The notes beneath the pieces were generated by a model. It was not told the DNA's origin. It was given only the letters and a program-made list of their open reading frames with translations, and made no database searches. Below, piece after piece: positions 12,228-21,772 of a stretch of DNA of 64,000 nucleotides (the first letter of the stretch is position 1; every line of letters begins with the position of its first letter). Source of the DNA: Arabidopsis thaliana (lineage: Eukaryota; Streptophyta; Magnoliopsida; Brassicales; Brassicaceae). Location of the stretch: assembly GCF_000001735.4 (NCBI RefSeq), contig NC_003071.7, positions 2,429,001-2,493,000 of the forward strand, given 5' to 3'. A program made the position numbers and the translations under genes.

Positions 12228-12615
12228 CACTTTTCCGGTGTACAGTACGAGTTCTTGTATTCTCTCGTTTCGTGTAAAATAACAGAGCGAGAAAAGTGGA
12301 GACGTGACCTTTCGCTTGTCCCATATGTACTCTTGATAAGAACGATTAGGAAAATGGGATTGTCATGGGCTTGTCGTTTAATTGGGCTTCTAGCAAATTG
12401 AAATTGATTATTTCATTTGGGCTTGTTGACATATTTCATGGGCTTCTAAATTATAAAAACAAAATCCCCTAAATTACAAAAATTAAATCAAAATTGATAA
12501 TTCAAATAAAAAAAAGAAGTCCCTAAGTTGAAAATGGGAAAATTTGAAAAATTCGATTTCCATTTCTGTTTGCAAAATTGATTGGGTTTTCTGAGTGTCT
12601 TCTCTCACTAATCCG

Positions 12616-13168
12616 ATGAATTCAAGTTCAGTGTCAGTGTCATCTCGTATTGACGGAGCCCGTGGTTTTCCGGTGAAATGTGCGTGTGGAGTAGATGTGA
12701 CGATCTTCACAGCCAAGAGTCAAGACAATCCAGGAAGACCCTTTTCCGGTGTAAAAGCAAAAGAGATCCGGATATGTGGACAAACAAAAGAGATGTAAAT
12801 AGAGTTGGTGTTTATATTGTGTATTTGTGTAGTGTATACTTGCTTAACTTGTCAGATTTGGTTTGTGGGTTGTGCAATAGGGTCATTTGTTTAAGTAGGT
12901 TGAGGATGCTGTGTAAGAAGAGGTCGAAGATGCTTTAGCAAAATTTGGAATCATTGCAAATGAGATTAACAAAGTCAAATCTGAGGCAAATGAGCTACAT
13001 GCGATGTTACAAGAACTGAAAGAATAAGCAATATTGAACAAAAAGGAAATCTGCAAGTTGAAAGTGTGCTTAAAAGTGTGTTTTGTGTGGCTTTGCATGA
13101 TCAACATTGCCAATGTTTACATAATGGTTGGTAAGGCAAAGAAAAAGGAATTTGTAATGTTGTATTAG
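12616..13168 (+). pseudogene. GRF-type zinc finger, coiled-coil, membrane-anchored MULE-associated protein
   Basis: ATG 12616 opens a Ser-rich leader, then a GRF-type zinc finger: [18 protein letters not shown], then NPGRPF. The following Cys-containing strand (RCKSKRD) is in the neighbouring frame, so one base is missing near 12743. After an intron of about 100 bp the frame resumes at about 12897 as [17 protein letters not shown], with an in-frame TAA, continues as a coiled coil ([14 protein letters not shown]), and ends in a hydrophobic segment (VCFVWLCMINIANVYIM). A stop interrupts the coiled-coil/membrane link near 13027. Finger, coil and C-terminal membrane anchor is the usual layout of the Arabidopsis 'GRF zinc finger' proteins found beside MULE transposases. 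The cellular role is unknown. Confidence 0.65.
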
Positions 13169-13265
13169 TTGTTGTCTTTACTAGCTTATAATGACTTTGT
13201 AATGTCGTATTTGTGACTTATATGCCGTGTTTTTATAATGCTTTTGTTGTTGTTTTAATGAGTAA

Positions 13266-14200
13266 CTAGACTTTTACCCGCGGTACATCGCGGGACTATA
13301 TGTTTTTTTACAAAAAGAAAACATTTAATTTGTTTAGTAGATTAAAAATATATATGATTTAATGTTTTTTATTTTCTAAATATACAAATCTTATATCTAT
13401 ATATTTTTAATGTAAAATTTATATGTTTGATTTTTACTGTTTAAAATTTTAGGAACAATAAACATACAGTTCATTAAGTTAAAATCTAAATTATAACAAT
13501 TATAACAACAATTTAAATTTTAAATTTTTTTTTGTTAATACTGTTTCTTTTGTATAGTGTTTAAGATAATATAATTGTATTTTGATTGTTATATCTAGGA
13601 TTTCACCCGTGATATACTGTCTCGTATTACTATCGACCAAACCCGTCCTACCATCTAATCTCGTTTAGTGAAATTAAATATATCTAATGAATTTCACCCG
13701 TGGTATACCATCTCGTATTACTATCGACCCAAAACCGTCCTACCATCTAACCCCGTTCAGTGAAATTAAACATTATTTTATTGTTTTTATTTTAATAATA
13801 TTTTTATTTAAAAGATATATAATTCAAATCAATTTAAAAGATATATAATTTAACAGATATTGTAGGGTAGAAATATCGGAAAATGTATGTTGGGAGTAAT
13901 TAGTTGATGAAAAAATCTCGGATTATAGATATGTGAATAAACCCGTGTAGAATTTTTTGGGGAGATTTTTGGAAACGTTTGTTGAGCGCAATATAAAATA
14001 TTTAAATTTTCAAATCTGAATAACTTTTTTTTTCTTTCAAATCTGAATAATTAATATCAATTAGATATCTTGAGAGATTTTTGGCAACTATTATTGAATA
14101 TAATATCTTGAATTTAATTATCAACAGAAAATATTTAATGTCAGTGGCATGCCATTGTAAATAAGTGCCAAGTACAGGATTTATTTGCTAAAATGGCTGC
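13266..14200 (-). mobile_element. Non-autonomous Helitron, 3' terminus certain, 5' end approximate
   Basis: Read on the minus strand the left edge is a textbook Helitron 3' end: a GC hairpin (CCCGCG / CGCGGG, 13277-13294), seven nucleotides, then CTAG (13269-13266) followed by host T. Helitrons insert between A and T and make no target duplication. The 5'-TC end should lie to the right, somewhere around 14.1-14.27 kb; I could not fix it. No Rep/helicase coding is present. The body is AT-rich and includes a 91-bp tandem duplication. Confidence 0.7.
13602..13783. repeat. 91-bp tandem duplication inside the Helitron
   Basis: Two head-to-tail copies starting TTTCACCCGTGRTATAC (13601 and 13692), each containing CTCGTATTACTATCGACC and GTCCTACCATCTAA, differ at a handful of bases. 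Confidence 0.75.
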
Positions 14201-14280
14201 AAAAATGTAGATGTAAATGTAGATGTAAATGTAGATGTTAGTGTTTGATTGAAAGCACGTGTAAAAGAACAATTAAACTA

Positions 14281-14427
14281 GTTCAAATTCAAATTGTTCA
14301 ACTGAATCCCCTTAAATGGTTCAACTAAACAAGTAATCGATGGTTCAACTGTTTATTTTGGTAGCACAACGAGTTCAAATGGTTCCCATGGTTCATTCAT
14401 CATAAATATAGTGGTTCATATGGTTCA
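14281..14427. repeat. GTTCA motif cluster 2a
   Basis: GTTCA occurs at 14281, 14296, 14319, 14343, 14373, 14391, 14414 and 14423 in the contexts GGTTCAAC, GTTCAAATGGTTC and GGTTCATATGGTTCATT. It is the same vocabulary as the 11.1-kb cluster. This argues that both blocks belong to one MULE and were separated by its genes and the Helitron. Confidence 0.65.
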
Positions 14428-14435
14428 TTGAACGC

Positions 14436-14655
14436 TAAAAACATAAACCCGTGATTTTCCCGCCAAAAACGTAAACCCGTGATTTTCCCGCCTAAAACGT
14501 AAACCCGTGATTTTCTGGCAGAAACGTAAACCCGTAATTTTCCCACCGAAAAACGTAAACCCGTGATTTTCCCGCCAAAAACGTTAACCTGTAATTTTTC
14601 CGCCAAAAACGTAAACCTGTAATTTTTCCGCCAAAAATATAAATCCGTAAAAAGT
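14436..14655. repeat. 28-bp minisatellite, about 7.5 units
   Basis: Degenerate head-to-tail units AAAAACGTAAACCCGTGATT plus TTCCCGCC, with later units changing CCCGTG to CCTGTA. It is a direct tandem array without spacers, so it is not a CRISPR. It probably arose by slippage in the transposon's non-coding DNA. Confidence 0.85.
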
Positions 14656-14789
14656 GGAATCCGTAAATATCGTAAGTTTGATGATAATGAATTAATAATT
14701 ATTAATAATGATAATTATTTATTATTGTTTTATAATAATAATTAATTAAATTATTACTTAAATGGATTAACCCATTTAACAACTCAACC

Positions 14790-14910
14790 CATCAAATTAA
14801 ATGAGTTATGGGTTGACCCAACCTATTTAACAAAATGAGTTGAGTCAACCCATAACTCATTTAACCCTAAACTCATTTGATTATGAGTTGGGTTACCCAT
14901 TTTGAGACCC
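14790..14910. repeat. Fold-back of TGAGTTATGGGTTGACCC
   Basis: AAATGAGTTATGGGTTGACCC (about 14798-14818) is mirrored by GAGTCAACCCATAACTCATTT (about 14841-14861), with further half-copies of AACCCATTT on each side. It looks like a small MITE or fold-back remnant. No clean target duplication is visible. Confidence 0.55.
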
Positions 14911-14915
14911 ATATG

Positions 14916-15040
14916 GTTCATACATAAATACTTGTATAATAAAAACAAAGTGGTTCACATGATTCATTCATCATAAATATAGTGGTTCACATGGTTCATA
15001 CATAAATACTTGCATAATAAAAACAAAGTGGTTCACAAAG
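14916..15040. repeat. GTTCA motif cluster 2b with a duplicated segment
   Basis: GTTCA at 14916, 14953, 14985, 14994 and 15031, as GGTTCATACATAAATACTTG and GTGGTTCACATG, with the string AATAAAAACAAAGTGGTTCAC present twice. Reverse-complement copies (GTTGAAC) continue at about 15115-15330 up to the transposase stop codon. Confidence 0.6.
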
Positions 15041-16960
15041 GTCATGCATAATTAAAGTTTTTATTTATAAAAAGTCTTATCAATGAAACTTTAATAGTAA
15101 TAGTAGATTGTTGTTGAACTAGTAGTAAACTTCAAATGGTTCTACATATTATAAAATCATAAAACACATTTAAATATGATTATAGTTGAACTAGATGAAC
15201 CTGTTGTACTAGGCTTGACGATTCCGAGAAACACAAATTTAAACACAAAGACTTGTTCTTAGTTGAACCTGTCGTTTGACAATTCCGAGAAACATTAATT
15301 TAAACACAAAGACTTGTTCGTAGTTGAACTTCTTGTACTAGTTGACGAGCTAATCTCAATCATCATTGGTAGGAGGCTGCAACCACCTCTCCAAGTTGAT
15401 GACAGGCGTAGCTTTGTTATTAGTCTTCTTTCGGCGCTTCTCACCTGTGGATGGAAACCGGGTTTCTTGATTCCTTGCTGTTTTTAGAGTGTAATCCGGC
15501 GTTTTTGCGATCTTCTCCACATAGTGAGCCTGATGCGGCACCACATGTATCGTTCTGTAATATGCTAATGCCCACGTCTCGATCAAGTAATATTTCGAGC
15601 AAAGACCATAGATACTTACATTCAAGATCGAACGGTTATTCCATCTTAGATCGCTTTATGGTTGCAGCTATTGCATGGACGCATGGGTATTTATCTATAT
15701 CAAAACATCTGCAAGAACAAGTTTTCTTTTCCAAGTCCACGAAATAAGAGAAACCATCTTTTCGATTTACGATGTATTCTTGTCGGAAGCTGTTTAGTTC
15801 AGTTGCACTTAACTTTGCAGCAATTGGACAACAGATGTGTAATATATTCTTCACAACAGGCATCACTTGTCTTGTGTTCGATGTAGATGCAGAATCTTTC
15901 TGATGTTTGTTGAACCACTCAGAAAACTTCTCCAAAATCGCATCGATCATTAGTAAAAGATGGTACTTCCTTATTTCCTGAAAACACAGCGTTCATTGAC
16001 TCAACAGAGTTGCTAGTATCTATGTCGTACTTGTCTCCCTCGGAATAGCACCTAGCCCATTTCTCAAGCCCAATTGACTTATCGAGATAGTTAGGTACTT
16101 TAGGATACTTTCTCATAAAATCTCCATACTTAATGATGAACTCAGCCTGATTATAAATATGAGCACATTCCCTAAATTTTTCAATACCTACATCCTTGTC
16201 ACATGTCAACCATTTCTTAATGTTTTGAGACAAATGTCATATACAATGTTCATGTGATGCCTTTGGGAACACATCCCAGACTCTCTTGATGATGTTTTTA
16301 TGTCTGTCGCTTATGAAAACCAATTCCAGGTCATCCGCGATAATGGTATTTAACATTCTAAAAAACCAGTTCCAACTAGCATGATTCTCACTATCAATTA
16401 CACCAGGAGTAATGATGATGATTAGGATCCTGAGTTGTTGCAATAACTAACATCTCTCCACATATAGTTTTCAGAAAAGTTGCATCGATCACTATAACTT
16501 TCCTCATTGCCTTAAACCCTTCAATGCTTGCGCCCAAAGCGATGAATTGGTACTTAAACATGTGTTCTTCATCCAATTCCACTTCCGTTATTGTCCCATG
16601 ATTCACATACCTTAAAATGTGAAGATAAGCAAACAACAACTTGTAGCTAGTTTCAGGGTTCCCACGAACATCACTAACATGTTTTTTTTGCCCCCTTAAA
16701 GCTGCGGAGTAGGAAAAATCCAAACCAAGTCTTCCTTTAATAATACTCATTCTTTGTTTAGGTCATAGTGTGTCAAAATTACCAAGATAGTCACCATGCA
16801 AAATATCTGCTACTAATCAGAATGTGCCTTTTTGTTTATCATATCCACTAGCCTCCGGACACCGAGAGCATGTATGTATATTTTTGTGTACCTTCACACT
16901 CCAAAAATCTGAGCTCTTAGTTTTTGTAATTCTTAAATACCAGTCACAACCCAATGATGC

Positions 16961-17760
16961 GAGAGCGCGTCACATATGCCACTATGGGGGAAAAACGAAT
17001 CTGGAGTGCCATCTTATAATCTGAGTGCCACTATAAATGTGATATTCCAAAATTACCTTTAATGAAATTACAACTGGTATAAATAAGAGATTATAGAATA
17101 ACAGGTACAAATGATATAACTAAATGATAATATAATACAATTGGTACAAAATGGTATAATTGTATGTAAATAGAAACAATCGGTACAAATGGTATTATTG
17201 AAAAAATAGTACAACAGATACAAATAATATAAGTGAGATATAAATATGAACAACTGGTACAAAATGTATTAATAGTACAGTTGATACAACTCAGTTATAC
17301 GGGAAAAATGGTACAAAATGGTAGAAGTTAAGCTATTTGTATTTCTAAACCCGATATCTAGGGTTCGTTGAGAAGAAAGAAGTAATCTAGGGTTTCGTTA
17401 GATTGCAGAAAAAGAAGAAGAGATCGAAGAAAGAGAAGAGAAATCCATGAAAAAGAAGAAGATAGATAGATCCATGGAGAAGAAGAAGAAAGATTTCTAG
17501 AAAATTGATTTTGATAGAGAATAGACAAAATCTAAAAGAATAAAAAAGAAGAAGTGGAAAGAGAAAAAAAAAAGAGGCAGTATTTTATTTTAAGTTGGCA
17601 AAGGAAGGAGTGACAGGGATACGTAATATATGGATTATGTTAAGGATTTTTGGATTTTTCATATAAATTTTGATTTAAAATAAAACTAAAATTAAAATGA
17701 AAAACGTGGGAGGGTATGAGTGAACATATTTATTGAGTTAGTGGCATTAGTGATAAAATT
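16961..17760. mobile_element. 800-bp non-autonomous MULE-like insert with 11-bp direct repeats
   Basis: CCCAATGATGC flanks the block exactly (16950-16960 and 17761-17771) and removing one copy plus the block rejoins the transposase frame. The ends carry imperfect inverted repeats: TCACATATGCCACTA near 16970 and, reversed, TCACTAATGCCACTA near 17750. A 9-11 bp duplication is the Mutator signature. The interior has no ORF; it holds degenerate GGTACAAATGRTA repeats (17070-17320) and a purine-rich GAAGAAGAAA tract. Confidence 0.75.
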
Positions 17761-18044
17761 CCCAATGATGCTTGACTGCATTCTAACATAAGACGGCCCG
17801 TGTCAGATTTAATAGTTTTCACATCAAACAATCCCTCCTTTGCAGCTCTATTAATCAAATCCCATATTGCTTCAATAAAACGAAATTCTTGATCTTTTCA
17901 AACACCAATATCATCTTCCCATTCTTTGACAACGACAGCTTCACTTTCTTGTACCGGACGTGCAAGCTCAACATATTCTTCCCTAACATCACTATCAGAA
18001 TCTTCATTAACACCATTCTCTAGCATCGGCGGTTCAATAACAGT

Positions 18045-18145
18045 TTCAGTAACTCCATTCTCTAGCATCAGCGGTTAAGTAACTCCATTCTCTAGCATCA
18101 GCGGTTCAGTAACTCCATTCTCTAGCATTAGCGGTTCGATAATAG
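18045..18145. repeat. 30-bp tandem repeat encoding a decapeptide in the transposase
   Basis: Units of AGTAACTCCATTCTCTAGCA plus TCAGCGGTTC encode EPLMLENGVT on the minus strand, about 3.5 times. One unit carries a TAA stop (18075 area), a slippage-prone linker between the N-terminal and catalytic modules. Confidence 0.8.
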
Positions 18146-18741
18146 GTTCACTAGCTGTCTCATGTTGTTCCTCTGGTTCAATAATAGGTTCATAAACACT
18201 CAGATTTCCTATAATTCACACCGCATAAACTTCTTCGCTCTACTATTGGAACTTGCCTATTATTACTTTCAAAATCACTGCATAACTCTACATGCAAAAC
18301 TGGTCTAAGCCCCTCTTTATTCAATAACGTTAAATATATCAACACATCCTCATCATCTACAATATAAGACTCTCTTCGTGCTTTAGATATCATGTAACTC
18401 AATTTCAGCTTCCGTTTCTCTCCATCTAGAGCAATCTTTTTACAGATCTTATCTACTAAATCCGCATATGTTATTCTCTCCAAAAATGATGTCTTAAATA
18501 CTATGCCGTATATTGAATTTTTGCAACTCCACTCATGGTCTGTTGAATAGTACCCTCCATAGTCAAAATGTATGTTCGTCTAGATCTTCTTCTTCATCGC
18601 CTCCTATAAATATAAACAATATATTATGAATTGTATCAGTCAAACCACGATTTGTACCAGTTGTCTGATTCAATTTCAGATCGTCCATTCATTTTATTCT
18701 GCAACTATTGATTGATTCCGGGGAGTAACACAATTCAATTC

Positions 18742-20505
18742 TGATAAGTGTGTATTTTGCATGTTTTGAGCATCCATTTGTCATCACTTTAGCATCATAT
18801 CATCACTGTTTTATACCATTTCTCATCATTTGTCATCACTTTACATGTTTACGATAGGTTTGCATGCATGTTGCATATTTGTGTTGATTTCAGGTGATTT
18901 GGAGCTGTTGACGAGCTAACTGGAAGAAGCGGACCTGATCATGACAAACCACTCGACCCAAAGGTCGAGTAGGAGCTTCAAGATCTCAAGAGATCACTCG
19001 ACCCCCAGGTCGAGTAGATGGCATCACCACTTCACCTCACCACTCGACCACGAGGTCGAGCGTCTTCATCTCCATCACCTGACCATCACTCGATCACATC
19101 AGTCGACCCTGAGGTCGAGTGTCTTCACCACCATTACCTGATCATCACTCAACCATATCACTCTACCTGGAAGTCGAGTATCACCTTCACCACCACTCGA
19201 CTGCACCCTCGATAGCAAGCTTCAGAGTCTTCTTCATTCCGCACTCAACCAGACACTCGAGCACAAGGAAGAAAAGAAGACTCCAGCTATTCACTCGACC
19301 TCCCACTCGACCACCTGGGTCGAGTACAGTTCTTAATCCGTCCCAATACTTCGTCGTTTTAAGTATTAGGGTTTCGGAATATTTGGCTATAAGTAGCATG
19401 TACTTCACATTTTCGCAAACAAGTTTTTATCTAGTTTTATTTCGCAGACCTTGTGTTCTAAACCTTTTGTAATCTGGATTTCTCTATATCTATTCAGTAT
19501 TCAGTATTCAGTTTCTGTTCTTGATTTCGTTTACTGTTGTTCATTCTGTTATCATCATGCTGTTACACTGCTGTTATCACGTTTTCAACTTGTTCAACGC
19601 TTATGCTTTCTGTTATGATGTCTGAGTAGTGAATAGGTTTCTGAGGATGGGTTAGAGTAGTGTAGGATTCTTAGTATGCTAGGTGATTGAGTATTGATTG
19701 ATAGATCCCTTCTGGATTAGTTGTTCTTAATGCATATTGCTTTCTGATCAACTGGAATTTGAGCCCAGACATTTCCGCGCCCAAAAGGTGTTCGATGAAA
19801 TGTCTGAACCACTAATTCCAGAGATTCGTGACCCTGTACCAAGGTATTGGCTGCAGGAAGCGTTTTGGCTTTAACTTGTTGATTCGTAATGCCTGTTAGG
19901 TTAGCTCTAGTCAATGGTGATTGACTCTGGGACTAGGTTAACTTGAGAGTGTCTGTTGCGGTGGCACTTAGATTTGGTTAATGAACTTGTTGTCTAGGGT
20001 TAATTTATTGAGCATGTCAATCACCTGTAAACTGAGGAAACGAAACTACTCAATTACCCCATCCTCGGGAATTTTTTATCTGATTGAACTCTTTGTTTAC
20101 TCTACTGTTGTTTACTGCATCTTGTTATCTATCGCTTAATTTCTGCAGTTCTTTCTTGTTACTCGACCTCATACTCGACCACCAAGTTGTCTGGCAACAG
20201 ACTGTGCAGTCGAGTATCTGTGTTTTATTTTCTGTCTGTTTACTCGACCTGTCACTCGACCTCACCTAGTGCTCTGCAAAGAGCTGTGTTGGTCGAGTGT
20301 TTTACTGTTTCTACTTGAATTTCTGTTTTCTGCATGTTCACTTAGGATTGCTAGAACATACCACAACCTGTTATTGCTTGGCTTGACTTAGTGACATTCT
20401 GATCACATCTTGATTGTTAGCATCACACCCATTTGTATTGACAACCTAAAATATTACAACGACATGATTGGTGTTTTAGGATAATTGACTAAAAACCTAT
20501 TATCA
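18742..20505 (+). repeat. 5' LTR of Athila-like element A
   Basis: 1764 bp, TGATAAG...TTATCA ends. By eye it contains ten CTCGAC and eight GTCGAG hexamers, mostly paired as ACTCGACC...GGTCGAGT in the first 600 bp and again near 20160-20300. Short ORFs in this LTR are products of these repeats, not genes. Confidence 0.93.
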
Positions 20506-20509
20506 ATTT

Positions 20510-21772
20510 GGAAAGGGAACCAAACCCAGATTTGACAGAGAGGAGCTTAAGGACTTGTGGGCCACTATTGGAAACAATCTACCGCTAAACTCGACGCTGT
20601 CCAAGAGCAACCAAATCCGGAGTCCTGTGATCCGCTTCTTTCAGAGATCGGTTGCCAACGTCTTTTACTCCAGGGAGTCTACAGGCACCGTGTCTAACAC
20701 GGACATGGAGATGATAGATTATGCGCTTACAGGGATTCTCCGCCGGACGAAGGGAAAGAATGTCTTGAGAGGCGATCTCAACAACACACCACCAGTAATG
20801 CCTCTGATGATCCATCTGTGTGGATATAGGAAGTGGGCGTTGACGAACGGAAAGAAGAAGGTGAGAGGAGCACTATGCGTGGGTGGCGTTGTGACGCCAA
20901 TTCTGCAAGCTTGTGGAGTACCGCTCAAGGAACCAGGGTTAGCACTGAGGATGATGGACTTGGATCATTTGCGCCGATGTGAGTTCTTGGAGTTTGACAT
21001 GGCTGGCGACTTTCACCGCTACAGGTTTGAGCATTCATCGATTAGAATCGCCAACATTCTCCTCCCCTGCATTGACGCTATTAGGATTCTCGAGGGCAGG
21101 AACATTGACTTCAAGCCTGCGCTTGAAGATCTTTATTTCGAGGGCAGTCCGCCAACTGAGGAGATCAGTCACACCGAAGGAGCTACAATAGAAGATGTTG
21201 ATGAGACAGATGATATAGATGAGGTGGAGTTTGACACGAGCATGTATCATTTCAGTGAGCACATACCTCCAGCGAGGGAAAGCAAGAGTTTGAGCAAAGC
21301 TCACAGGAACAACAGCAAGCTGCAGAAGTGGTGCAAGAAACATGATAAGTTACTCGCTAAGTGCCTCAGGGCTATCAAGTTTCTGAAGGACAAGATCAGC
21401 TGCTCCTCTTCCACTACAGCTATTCCGCAGGGACAGCTCCCTCAGGAGATTCCTTCGAGGAGATATGACGCGCCCGAGCCAAGTCAGCGCAGGCCTGAGC
21501 CTAGAGAGCAGGAGATTCCGCATGTCCCTGCGAAGCATTCATCATTCGAGCCTCGTGAATTTGGGAGGAAGAGGAGGACAACACTCACTCGATCTAGCAG
21601 CAGGAGCAGACGACTTCTGCAGTCTCGTAGTTTACGCGACCGCGGTGCTGGCCGCAGCAGAAGGAGAGAGGTCGAGTATCCTCAGAGCGGTGCTGGCCGC
21701 CAGAGAGCTGATGAGGTCGAGTACCCACCTGCTGGAGCTGATACAGAACAAGGCGGCTCGTCTATAGCCTAG
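20510..21772 (+). CDS. Athila ORF1 family protein, N-terminally truncated
   Basis: A single long frame runs out of the LTR junction to TAG 21770-21772 without a proper ATG (about 420 codons). Motifs such as LWATIGNNLPLNSTLSKSNQ, IRSPVIRFFQRSVANVFYSR and GALCVGGVVTPILQACG are characteristic of the Athila ORF1 family, the product encoded outside gag-pol whose function is unknown (an envelope-like position has been proposed for Athila). After about residue 220 it becomes acidic, then a basic Arg/Ser-rich tail with two near-copies of GAGR...VEYP. The open frame is undisturbed, unlike the gag-pol genes of the other elements here. The GAGGTCGAGTA motif of the LTR recurs inside its 3' coding end. 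Confidence 0.8.
   Translation, partial: GKGTKPRFDREELKDLWATIGNNLPLNSTLSKSNQIRSPVIRFFQRSVANVFYSRESTGTVSNTDMEMIDYALTGILRRTKGKNVLRGDLNNTPPVMPLMIHLCGYRKWALTNGKKKVRGALCVGGVVTPILQACGVPLKEPGLALRMMDLDHLRRCEFLEFDMAGDFHRYRFEHSSIRIANILLPCIDAIRILEGRNIDFKPALEDLYFEGSPPTEEISHTEGATIEDVDETDDIDEVEFDTSMYHFSEHIPPARESKSLSKAHRNNSKLQKWCKKHDKLLAKCLRAIKFLKDKISCSSSTTAIPQGQLPQEIPSRRYDAPEPSQRRPEPREQEIPHVPAKHSSFEPREFGRKRRTTLTRSSSRSRRLLQSRSLRDRGAGRSRRREVEYPQSGAGRQRADEVEYPPAGADTEQGGSSIA

Larger units (their letters stand above)
15356..18585 (-). pseudogene. MuDR-type MULE transposase (mudrA/VANA-like), interrupted
   Basis: It is read leftwards. The N-terminal MURA-like module is HFDYGGYYSTDHEWSC then ERITYADLVDKICKKIA (about 18585-18190), followed by an acidic linker with 10-residue repeats (18190-18000). 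A zinc-binding piece (CSQASLG / CDWYLR) is split by an 800-bp insert at 16961-17760. Then come KRMSIIKGRLGLDFSYS-type sequence, the first catalytic Asp in VIVIDATFLK (about 16490) and the second in FISDRHKNIIKRVW (about 16290). A SWIM zinc finger with the CxC and CxH pairs (CSCRCF ... CVHAIAA) follows at about 15690, and the C-terminal YYLIETWALAYYRTIHVV block ends at TGA 15358. Frameshifts near 18190, 16420-16440 and 15930, plus several stops, make it inactive. It belongs to the same complex as the DUF1985, GRF-finger and unknown genes to the left. Confidence 0.85.

Noticed and set aside
14436..14655. CRISPR-like array
   Set aside because: Units are contiguous 28-bp repeats with no unique spacers, and the genome is a plant's.
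17068..17262. Tyr/Cys/Ile-rich minus-strand ORF
   Set aside because: Translation of the GGTACAAAT repeat ladder inside the 800-bp insert.
18941..19472. Overlapping plus-strand ORFs rich in His, Ser and Thr (also at 23704 and 59146)
   Set aside because: They lie in LTRs of Athila-like elements and arise from the CTCGAC repeats; frames differ between LTR copies.
21465..21767. 100-codon ORF inside ORF1 of element A
   Set aside because: Shadow frame of the Arg/Ser-rich tail.
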